From Clostridiales bacterium (GTDB taxonomy: Bacteria > Bacillota > Clostridia > Oscillospirales > Oscillospiraceae): a stretch of DNA of 16,506 nt. The position numbers were made by a program, and so were the translations under genes. The stretch is taken from the NCBI GenBank assembly GCA_004553545.1, contig SFLD01000039.1, positions 1 to 16,506 on the forward strand, written 5' to 3'. Shown here one piece after another: positions 1-5,978 of this stretch (positions are counted from its first letter, which is position 1; the number at the start of each line of letters is the position of its first letter). A model generated the notes under the pieces. That model saw nothing but the letters and a program-made list of their open reading frames with translations. It searched no databases and was not told the origin of the DNA.

Positions 1-186
1 AGCAGGACCGTTTAGCGCCGCATCCCGCTGCGCGGCAGGGCGCTTCGCGCCCGTAACTGCGCAGCGAAAAGCGTTTTTTCTTTTGACGGCTCCACCGCCA
101 TTTTCTTTTTGGCGCGCCAAAAAGAAAATGGGGGTGGAAAGCCATCGGTCTTCACCGATGCTCCCACCCCCCGCCGGGACGGCGGG
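1..186. other. Non-coding, hairpin-rich flank downstream of prs
   Basis: I see no credible gene here. The short open frames on both strands look like nothing known and are fully explained by palindromic DNA. It holds a GGGCGC-TTC-GCGCCC hairpin near 38-53, the large palindrome at 91-138, a 7-bp hairpin at 143-160 with a CTTC loop, and a CCCCGCC/GGCGGGG hairpin just before the prs terminator. The style resembles the hairpin-rich gaps at 4583-4898 and 5673-5978. Confidence 0.6.
91..138. repeat. 48-bp near-perfect palindrome centred on GGCGCGCC
   Basis: The two 24-base arms are reverse complements with a single G-G mismatch (97 against 132). The inner 34 bases (98-131) are a perfect palindrome whose centre is the 8-mer GGCGCGCC, flanked by AT-rich TTTTCTTTTT and AAAAAGAAAA blocks. 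There is no loop, so it can form a cruciform in DNA or a very long hairpin in RNA. It lies beyond the prs terminator. It may be one copy of a dispersed intergenic palindrome, but no second copy is present in this window. Confidence 0.85.
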
Positions 187-220
187 GAAAACAAAAAGGG
201 CCGCCGAAAGGCGGCCCTTT
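187..220 (-). terminator. Rho-independent terminator of prs
   Basis: An 11-bp stem (195-205 with 210-220) closes on a GAAA tetraloop. On the minus strand it is followed by TTTTTGTTTT. It lies 14 bases past the prs stop codon, so it ends the glmU-prs transcript. Confidence 0.9.
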
Positions 221-233
221 GATGCTTTGACGG

Positions 234-1193
234 TTAGCGGAAGAGCTTGGAGATGGAGATCTCCTGATAGATGCGCTCGATGGCCTCGGCGAACATGGGG
301 GCCACGGTGAGGTACTTGATCTTGCTGCTGGCGCCCTCGGGGATGGCGGGGATGGTGTCAAGCAGGGCAAGCTCGGTGATGACGCTGGCGTTGATGCGCT
401 CGATGGCGGGGCCGGAGAGGACGCCGTGGCTGGCGCAGGCGTGGACGGACTTGGCGTGGCCCACTTCCATGACGGCCTTGGCGGCGTTGCAGAGGGAGCC
501 GCCGGTATCCACCATGTCGTCGAAGAGGATGCAGTCCTTGCCCTCCACATCGCCGATGATGTTCATGACCTCGCACTGGTTGGCCTTCTGGCGGCGCTTA
601 TCCACGATGGCGAGGTTCATGTGGAGCTTCTGGGCGAAGGCCCGGGCACGGGCGACGGAGCCCACGTCGGGGGAGACCACCACCATGTCCTCGCAGGCGG
701 AGCCGAACTTCTTGGCGTAGTAATCCACGAAGACGGGGTTGCCGGCCAGGTTATCCACGGGGATATCGAAGAAGCCCTGGATCTGGGAGGCGTGGAGGTC
801 CATGGTCAGGACCCGGTCCGCGCCGGCGGCGGTGAGCATGTTGGCCACCAGCTTCGCGGTGATGGGATCGCGGGCCTTGGCCTTGCGGTCCTGCCGGGCG
901 TAGCCATAGTAGGGCATCACGGCGGTGATGCGGCCGGCGGAGGCGCGCTTGAGGGCGTCGATCATGATGAGCAGTTCCATGAGGCTGTTGTTGACGTTGC
1001 CGCAGGTGGACTGGACCACGAAAACGTCGCTGCCGCGGACGGTCTCATACAGGGAGACGAAGATCTCGCCGTCGGAGAACGTGCCGACCTCGGACTCACC
1101 CAGCTTGGTGCCGATGAGCTTGCAGATCTCCGATGCCAGCTGGGGGTTGGCGTTGCCGGTGAAGACCTTGAGATCCTTGCCGTGAGAAATCAT
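234..1193 (-). CDS. prs: Ribose-phosphate pyrophosphokinase (PRPP synthetase)
   Basis: This enzyme transfers pyrophosphate from ATP to ribose 5-phosphate, making PRPP for purine, pyrimidine, histidine, tryptophan and NAD synthesis in the cytosol. The 319-residue protein has the usual family length. Visible motifs are the flexible ATP loop YARQDRKAKARDP (about 98-110), the MDLHASQIQGFF segment with the conserved His (about 131-142), and the PRPP-binding loop DDMVDTGGSL (about 225-234). I chose the ATG at 1193 rather than the upstream TTG-type start at 1268. GAAGGAAGG lies 8 bases before it, and the homologous sequence begins at ISHGKDLKVF. The gene follows the glmU-like gene on the same strand after a 90-base gap, the classic gcaD-prs arrangement of Bacillota. 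A terminator follows directly. Nothing in the reading frame looks damaged. Confidence 0.97.
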   Translation of the reverse strand: MISHGKDLKVFTGNANPQLASEICKLIGTKLGESEVGTFSDGEIFVSLYETVRGSDVFVVQSTCGNVNNSLMELLIMIDALKRASAGRITAVMPYYGYARQDRKAKARDPITAKLVANMLTAAGADRVLTMDLHASQIQGFFDIPVDNLAGNPVFVDYYAKKFGSACEDMVVVSPDVGSVARARAFAQKLHMNLAIVDKRRQKANQCEVMNIIGDVEGKDCILFDDMVDTGGSLCNAAKAVMEVGHAKSVHACASHGVLSGPAIERINASVITELALLDTIPAIPEGASSKIKYLTVAPMFAEAIERIYQEISISKLFR

Positions 1194-1283
1194 GTTGCAA
1201 TACCTTCCTTCTTCTTTTCTTCGGTTTCTTCTTTGCTCTTCTTTTTTATCTGAATTTGTTTCCAACAAAAGCGGAACGGGGGG

Positions 1284-2423
1284 TCAGTCCTTGCCGTGGG
1301 CCTGGCGGCGGCGCTTGGCCCAGCCCTCCTTGATGGTCTCCTCCGGCCGGGCGATGTGCAGGGCGTCCGGAGGGACATCGCGCGTGACGGTGGAGCCTGC
1401 GGCGGTATAGGCGCCGGCGCCGATCTTCACCGGGGCCACCAGGTTGGTGTTGCAGCCGATGAAGGCGCCGTCCCCAATGTCGCAGCGGAATTTCCGGAAG
1501 CCGTCGTAGTTGGTGGTGATGGTGCCGCAGCCGAAGTTGACCTTCCGGCCCACGTCGCTGTCCCCCACGTAGGTGAGGTGGGAGATCTTGGTGCCGTCGC
1601 CGATGGAGGAGTTCTTCAGCTCCACGAAGTCGCCCACCTTGATATGGTCGCCCACGGTGCAGTGGGGGCGGATATAGGCGAAGGGACCCACGTGGGTGTC
1701 GCTGCCGATGGCGCTCTCGTTGCACTGGGAGGCGTTGACCTCCGTCCGGTCGCCCACGGTGCAGTCCCGGATCATGGCGTTGGGGCCGATCTCGCAGTCC
1801 CGGCCGATGGTGGTCTTTCCCCGGAGGATGGTGCCGGGGAGGATCAGCGTGCCTGCGCCGATCTCCACTCTCGGGTCGATATAGACGGCGGCGGGGTCCA
1901 GGATGCGGACGCCGTTTGAGAGGTGCCTGGCAAGAATGATGTCCCGGACGGACATCTCCTGGGCCTGGAGATCCTCCAGACTCAGGATGGGGGTGGAGCC
2001 GCCGTAGGGCTCCCAGCCCCGGACCTCGCTGGAGTCGGGGCTTTCAAACCAGCCCTCCAGGAGAGCGGCGGCCTCCGCCCGGTAGGCGTAGCCCCGGCCC
2101 TCCAGCCGGACGGGGATCTCCGCGTCCGGGAAGACGGTGACCTTGCCCTCTCCCTGGAGGAAGTCCCGCAGGGCGGCGCGGTCGCAGGAGACGGTGACGT
2201 CGTCCTCCGGGGCGAAGCAGGCCTCCGCCTCGGCCTTCCAGGTGTCCATGGTCTCCGGCAGCCAAACAAAAAACCGCTCGACGCCCTCCCCGCGCAGTTG
2301 CTGCCGCAGCCAGGAGAGGATGGGGCAGAACAGCACGGGCTGGAGCATCAGCGGCCGGATGGAAACGTCAACGGAGTCATCCTCCAGGAAGAATACCGCC
2401 CGGGCATTTTCCATACGATCCAT
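1284..2423 (-). CDS. GlmU-like protein: intact acetyltransferase domain, degenerate uridylyltransferase domain
   Basis: The C-terminal half (about residues 168-379) is a left-handed beta-helix of GlmU type. In full GlmU this domain acetylates glucosamine 1-phosphate with acetyl-CoA. It keeps the SHLTYVGDSDVG stretch with the catalytic His (residue 282) and the NFGCGTITTNYDG motif (297-309). The N-terminal ~165 residues fall in the place of the ~230-residue nucleotidyltransferase domain. They lack the LAAGxGTRM nucleotide loop and other UTP-binding motifs; only a faint echo (PLMLQPVLFCPILSWLR) of that fold remains. Total length is 379 against about 455 for normal GlmU. The start is ATG at 2423, with AAGGGAG 9 bases upstream; an in-frame TTG at 2444 is less likely. 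The frame is open throughout, so this looks like a reshaped protein and not a pseudogene. It probably makes GlcNAc-1-P, with the uridylyl transfer done elsewhere (inference). Confidence 0.85.
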   Translation of the reverse strand: MDRMENARAVFFLEDDSVDVSIRPLMLQPVLFCPILSWLRQQLRGEGVERFFVWLPETMDTWKAEAEACFAPEDDVTVSCDRAALRDFLQGEGKVTVFPDAEIPVRLEGRGYAYRAEAAALLEGWFESPDSSEVRGWEPYGGSTPILSLEDLQAQEMSVRDIILARHLSNGVRILDPAAVYIDPRVEIGAGTLILPGTILRGKTTIGRDCEIGPNAMIRDCTVGDRTEVNASQCNESAIGSDTHVGPFAYIRPHCTVGDHIKVGDFVELKNSSIGDGTKISHLTYVGDSDVGRKVNFGCGTITTNYDGFRKFRCDIGDGAFIGCNTNLVAPVKIGAGAYTAAGSTVTRDVPPDALHIARPEETIKEGWAKRRRQAHGKD

Positions 2424-2482
2424 TGGAGCCCACTCCCTTCCCAAGGTCTGCCATGGGCAGACAGAAATTCTTTTACAAGAGT

Positions 2483-2511
2483 ATTATAGCAAAGTTCCGG
2501 TAAAAATCCAG
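2483..2511 (-). promoter_or_regulatory. Promoter for the glmU-like gene and prs
   Basis: On the minus strand a perfect TATAAT (2483-2488) lies about 60 bases before the ATG at 2423. The -35 region is poor: TGGATT at 16-bp spacing or CTGGAT at 17 bp. The position fits transcription of the two-gene unit. Confidence 0.6.
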
Positions 2512-2537
2512 TAGGCAGGCGGAAACCTTTTGGAGAA

Positions 2538-2562
2538 AATTCGCCAAAGTTTTTGGCGAATT
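2538..2562. repeat. Hairpin between the divergent glmU and trmL promoters
   Basis: An 11-bp perfect inverted repeat (AATTCGCCAAA with its complement) has a 3-base loop. It lies just upstream of the glmU promoter and about 140 bases before the trmL promoter. There is no T-run on either side that would make it a good terminator, so an operator or a dispersed palindrome is possible. Confidence 0.6.
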
Positions 2563-2623
2563 GAACGAGGAAGCCATGCTTTTTCCCAAAAATCAGGGGA
2601 AAAGCGGGGCATCCGGGGGGACA

Positions 2624-2700
2624 ATTTCGGCATTTTGCAGAATCGGACCGGCATTTGTGGGTGATTCTACCGAAAATTCCCCGATTTCATCATTTTGCAG
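2624..2700 (+). repeat. Pair of 17-bp direct repeats upstream of the trmL promoter
   Basis: ATTTCNNCATTTTGCAG occurs at 2624-2640 and at 2684-2700, exactly 60 bases apart, with 15 of 17 bases identical. The second copy ends on the base before the -35 hexamer. The rest of 2563-2700 shows nothing else I can name. The position suits activator or repressor sites, but no regulator is known. Confidence 0.5.
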
Positions 2701-2729
2701 TTGATTTTGCGCCCGTAAAGGATTACAAT
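2701..2729 (+). promoter_or_regulatory. Promoter for trmL-pgk-tpiA-gpmI
   Basis: A sigma-A type promoter: -35 TTGATT (2701-2706), 17-bp spacer, -10 TACAAT (2724-2729). Transcription would start near 2736, about 50 bases ahead of the trmL GTG start. It is the only good promoter I see ahead of the glycolytic genes. Confidence 0.75.
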
Positions 2730-2785
2730 GCAGTGTACTGTGAAAAAGCAGGGCCTGCGGGCCGCCGCGGGGGGAGGGGAGCGCC

Positions 2786-3274
2786 GTGCTGAACATCGTG
2801 CTGGTGGAGCCGGAGATCCCCCAGAACTGCGGCAACATCGCCCGGACCTGCGCCGCCACCGGCTCCCGGCTGCACCTGATCCGCCCCCTGGGCTTCGACA
2901 TCTAGGAGAAGGCCGTGAAGCGGGCGGGGCTCGACTACTGGCATCTGGTGGAGGTCTTTGACTACGAGAGCCTCCCCGCTTTCTTCGCCGAGCATCCGGA
3001 GGCGGAGAGGGATCTGTGGCTGGCTACCACCAAGGCCCCCCGGTCCTATGAGGAGGCGGCGTTCTCCCCGGACTGCTTCCTCTTTTTCGGGAAGGAGACG
3101 GCGGGACTGCCCAAGGACTTCCGGGAGGCCCACTACGACCGCTGCCTGCGGCTGCCCATGCGCCCGGAGGCCCGGTCCCTGAATCTCTCCAACTCAGTGG
3201 CCATCCTCACCTATGAGGCCCTGCGGCAGAACGGCTTTCCCGGCCTGCTGGACCGGGGCGAGATGGCCCGCTGA
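2786..3274 (+). pseudogene. trmL: tRNA (cytidine(34)-2'-O)-methyltransferase gene with an in-frame TAG
   Basis: TrmL is a small SPOUT-family enzyme that methylates the 2'-OH of the wobble base in certain tRNA-Leu species using S-adenosylmethionine. The reading starts at a GTG (2786) with GGAGGGGAG just upstream and gives MLNIVLVEPEIPQNCGNIAR, the canonical TrmL N-terminus. Codon 40 is TAG (2903-2905). The same frame then continues without shift through KRAGLDYWHLVE, FFGKETAGLPKD and the SAM-knot motif LPMRPEARSLNLSNSV, to TGA at 3272-3274. Read through, it is 162 residues, the normal family length. Nothing besides the single stop is damaged. This is either a fresh nonsense mutation, a sequencing error, or a codon read through by a suppressor tRNA. 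No good ribosome binding site restarts the downstream part. pgk follows 39 bases later. Confidence 0.9.
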
Positions 3275-3313
3275 ACCAAGGAACGCACTGCCAAGGAAAA
3301 AAGGAGTGTTCAC

Positions 3314-4582
3314 ATGAACTATCAGAAGAAGACCGTGAAGGACATCGATGTCCGGGCCAAGCGGGTGCTGCTGCGCTGCGACTTCAACGTGCCCCAGGAC
3401 AAGAAGACCGGCGAGATCACCAGCGACAAGCGCATCGTGGCCGCTCTGCCCACCATCCGCTATCTCCTCTCCCAGGGGGCGGCAGTCATCGCCTGCTCCC
3501 ACCTGGGAAAGCCCGCCGCCTCCTTTGAGAGCTTTCAAAAGAAGCAGCTGGAAAAGGGCAAGGCCCCGGAGGAGATCACCGAGGACGCCTGGCTGAAGTC
3601 CCTGAAGAAGTTGTCCCTGGCCCCCGTGGCGGAGCGGCTCTCGGAGCTGCTGGGCCAGGAGGTGCTGATGGCCCGGGACGTGGTGGGTCCCGACGCCCGG
3701 CTGAAGGCCCAGAAGCTGCGGCCCGGCGAAATTATGCTGCTGGAGAACACCCGCTTCGCCCCCGGCGAGACCAAGAACGATCCCGCCTTTGCCAAGGCCC
3801 TGGCGGACCTGGCGGAGGTCTACGTCTCCGACGCCTTCGGTGCGGTCCACCGGGCTCACGCCTCCACCGCCGGGGTGGCGGCTTACCTTCCCGCCGTGTC
3901 CGGCTTCCTCATCGAGAAGGAGCTGGAGGTCCTGGGCGGGGCCATCTCCGACCCCAAGCGGCCCCTGGTGGCCATCCTGGGCGGGAGCAAGGTGAGCAGC
4001 AAGATCGGCGTCATCAATAATCTTCTGGAGATCGCCGACACCATTATCATCGGCGGCGGCATGGCCTATACCTTCTCCGCCGCCCAGGGCGGGAGCGTCG
4101 GCAACAGTCTGCTGGAGAAGGACTGGGAAGCCTACTCCCTGGAGATGATCGGGAAGGCCAAGGCCAAGGGCGTGAAGCTCCTGCTGCCCACGGACTGCGT
4201 CATCGCGGACGATTTCTCTCCCGACGCCAGGACCCAGGTAGTCCCCGCCGGGGCCATCCCCGAGGGCTGGCAGGGCATGGACATCGGCCCGGAGACGGTG
4301 CAGCGCTACTGCGACGCCGTGAAGGACGCCGGGACGGTCATCTGGAACGGGCCCATGGGGGTCTTTGAGTTCCCGGCCTTTGCCAAGGGCACCGAGGCCG
4401 TGGCCAAGGCCCTCAGCGAGACGAGAGCCATCACCATTATCGGCGGCGGCGACAGCGCGGCCGCTGTGGAGCAGCTGGGCTACGCCGACAAGATGACCCA
4501 CATCTCCACAGGCGGCGGCGCTTCCCTGGAGTTCCTGGAAGGGAAGGAGCTGCCGGGCGTTGCCTGCCTGCTGGACAAGTAA
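3314..4582 (+). CDS. pgk: Phosphoglycerate kinase
   Basis: This enzyme moves phosphate from 1,3-bisphosphoglycerate to ADP, the first ATP-yielding step of glycolysis. The 422-residue protein shows the substrate-binding DFNVP (23-27) and SHLGKP (62-67), ENTRF and the DAFGAVHRAHAST segment, the hinge region GGSKVSSKIGV (about 223-233), the nucleotide-site WNGPMGVFEFPAF (about 344-356), and the late IIGGGDSAAAV and STGGGASLEFLEG loops. AGGAG lies 8 bases before the ATG. It is about 28 residues longer than typical bacterial Pgk (about 394). The extra length falls between SHLGKP and LAPVAERL (about 68-101), a charged Lys/Glu-rich insert in the N-domain. It sits between trmL and tpiA on one strand. 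The stop is TAA. Confidence 0.97.
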   Translation: MNYQKKTVKDIDVRAKRVLLRCDFNVPQDKKTGEITSDKRIVAALPTIRYLLSQGAAVIACSHLGKPAASFESFQKKQLEKGKAPEEITEDAWLKSLKKLSLAPVAERLSELLGQEVLMARDVVGPDARLKAQKLRPGEIMLLENTRFAPGETKNDPAFAKALADLAEVYVSDAFGAVHRAHASTAGVAAYLPAVSGFLIEKELEVLGGAISDPKRPLVAILGGSKVSSKIGVINNLLEIADTIIIGGGMAYTFSAAQGGSVGNSLLEKDWEAYSLEMIGKAKAKGVKLLLPTDCVIADDFSPDARTQVVPAGAIPEGWQGMDIGPETVQRYCDAVKDAGTVIWNGPMGVFEFPAFAKGTEAVAKALSETRAITIIGGGDSAAAVEQLGYADKMTHISTGGGASLEFLEGKELPGVACLLDK

Positions 4583-4898
4583 AAACTCCCCGGCGGCGAC
4601 GCCGGTGGAGATATCCCACAGGGCTCCCGCCGGAGCCCAGCGAAGCGGGTCCGGTGGGAAGAGGAGGAGCGACGGAGCGAGAGAGCTTTCGCCCGCAGGG
4701 CGGAAGCGAAGGATGCAAAGTCCGCTCCGACGAAGCGGAGTGCCGAATCAGCCGCCTTTGGCGGCTGACCGAGGCGCGGAGCGACGCGAATCCCCTCGCA
4801 AAAGAGGCGACGCCTCTTTTGCGAAAGTTTGGTATCCCATTCCCCGGCCTGGCCGGGTCTTAGAGATAGAATCGTGAAGGTAAGGAGAAAAGAAGCCA
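4583..4898 (+). repeat. Hairpin array in the pgk-tpiA gap
   Basis: This 316-base gap has no convincing gene, although several frames stay open by chance. I see a chain of inverted repeats: 4590-4605 (6-bp stem), 4621-4638 (7 bp), 4685-4707 (10 bp with one wobble), a weak one near 4723-4740, 4748-4768 (9 bp, TTT loop), 4796-4824 (13 bp, GAC loop) and 4843-4857 (7 bp). None is followed by a T-run, so transcription from pgk could continue into tpiA. The structure looks like intergenic palindromic repeats inserted into an operon. The tpiA ribosome binding site (AGGAG near 4883) lies at its end. Confidence 0.75.
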
Positions 4899-5672
4899 AT
4901 GAATCGCCGTTACAGAAAAACCGTGATTGCCGGAAACTGGAAGATGAACATGACCGCCACCGAGACGCGGAAGTTCGCCGAGGAGCTCAAGCGGATCATG
5001 CCCCGGGCCAAGTGGTGCGACACCGTGATCTGTGTCCCCGCCTGCAACATCACCGCCGCCGTGAAGGCGTTCAAGGAGCTCAGGATCTCTGTGGGTGCTG
5101 AGAACCTGTACTTTGAGGAGAAGGGCGCGTACACCGGCGAGATCTCCGCCGCCATGCTGCGGGATCTGGGCGTGAAGTATGTCATCGTGGGCCACAGCGA
5201 GCGCCGGCAGTACTTCGGTGAGACCGACACCGCCGTCAACCGCAAGGTCCACGCCGCTCTGGATGCCGGCCTCAGCCCCATCATCTGCGTGGGAGAGAGC
5301 GAGAGCCAGCGGGAGATGGGCGTCACCCAGGACTGGATCGCCCTGCAGGTGAAGACCGCCCTCTACGGCGTGCCCGCCGAGCGGCTGCGCCGCTGCATCA
5401 TCGCCTATGAGCCCATCTGGGCCATCGGCACCGGCAAGACCGCCACCGCCCAGCAGGCCGGCGAGGTCTGCACCGCCATCCGCGCCACCATCCGCGGCCT
5501 CTACGGCGCCCGGGTGGCCCGGAGCGTCACCATTCAGTACGGCGGCAGCATGAATCCCAAGAACGCCCAGGAGCTGCTGGCCCAGCCCGACGTGGACGGC
5601 GGCCTCATCGGCGGCGCCAGCCTGAAGCCCGAGCAGTTCGTGGAGATCATCCACGCGGCGAACCAAGAATAA
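4899..5672 (+). CDS. tpiA: Triosephosphate isomerase
   Basis: This enzyme interconverts dihydroxyacetone phosphate and glyceraldehyde 3-phosphate. The 257-residue TIM barrel is of usual length. The catalytic residues are all in place: Lys15 in AGNWKM (11-16), His99 in VGHSERRQYF, and Glu171 in AYEPIWAIGTGKTA (flexible loop 6). The phosphate-binding YGGSMN and GGLIGGASL segments are near the C-terminus. The start is ATG at 4899, with AAGGAG about 11 bases upstream, slightly longer than ideal; the family start is similar. It lies between pgk and gpmI on the same strand, separated from each by about 300 bases of hairpin-rich DNA. I see no separate promoter of good quality. Confidence 0.97.
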   Translation: MNRRYRKTVIAGNWKMNMTATETRKFAEELKRIMPRAKWCDTVICVPACNITAAVKAFKELRISVGAENLYFEEKGAYTGEISAAMLRDLGVKYVIVGHSERRQYFGETDTAVNRKVHAALDAGLSPIICVGESESQREMGVTQDWIALQVKTALYGVPAERLRRCIIAYEPIWAIGTGKTATAQQAGEVCTAIRATIRGLYGARVARSVTIQYGGSMNPKNAQELLAQPDVDGGLIGGASLKPEQFVEIIHAANQE

Positions 5673-5978
5673 AGAATTTCGCCGAAATGTACCGAGGAAC
5701 ATTTCGGCGAGAAGCCCCTCGCATCCACGGCTTCACCGTGGATGCGAATGGGCGGACACTGCGCTCGGGTGCCGCCGCTGCGGCGGCGACACTTCGCTTC
5801 GTGAGAAGGATTTTTCCCGCCGCACATGTCGCCGGGAAAAATGATTGGAATTCTTTCCACCTTGCGGCGGAAATCCAAGGGGCCCGCCCCTTGGAGAACC
5901 CGGCGGCGAACGCTGCGCTCCGCCGCTGGGGACTGAGGAGAGATCTGGGGCCTTTGGGCCCGGTGAAATGAGGTTACT
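5673..5978 (+). repeat. Hairpin array in the tpiA-gpmI gap
   Basis: This 306-base gap again lacks a gene. Its clear inverted repeats are 5679-5710 (12-bp stem, 8-base loop), 5719-5747 (12 bp, CTTCA loop), 5771-5787 (GCCGCC/GGCGGC), 5810-5842 (10 bp, ATTTTTCCCG arms) and 5874-5895 (9 bp, CCCG loop). The stems are perfect and carry no T-run. The 5719-5747 hairpin, with its CTTCACCG centre, resembles the one at 143-160. The gpmI ribosome binding site (TGAGG) is at the 3' end. Confidence 0.75.

Noticed and set aside
2903..2905. Selenocysteine or pyrrolysine at the trmL stop
   Set aside because: Selenocysteine uses TGA, not TAG. Pyrrolysine would need pyl genes, none of which is visible, and TrmL has no known site for it.
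3194..4501. Long open frame opposite pgk
   Set aside because: pgk is certain on the plus strand. The antisense translation has no recognisable motif, and the frame is open only because stops are rare in GC-rich DNA.
4560..4877. Open frames of 69-139 codons in the pgk-tpiA gap
   Set aside because: They are open in several frames at once, have no good ribosome binding site and are built from the hairpins. I treat the region as structured non-coding DNA.
5679..5710. Terminator after tpiA
   Set aside because: The 12-bp hairpin has no following T-run, and gpmI downstream has no clear promoter, so transcription probably continues.
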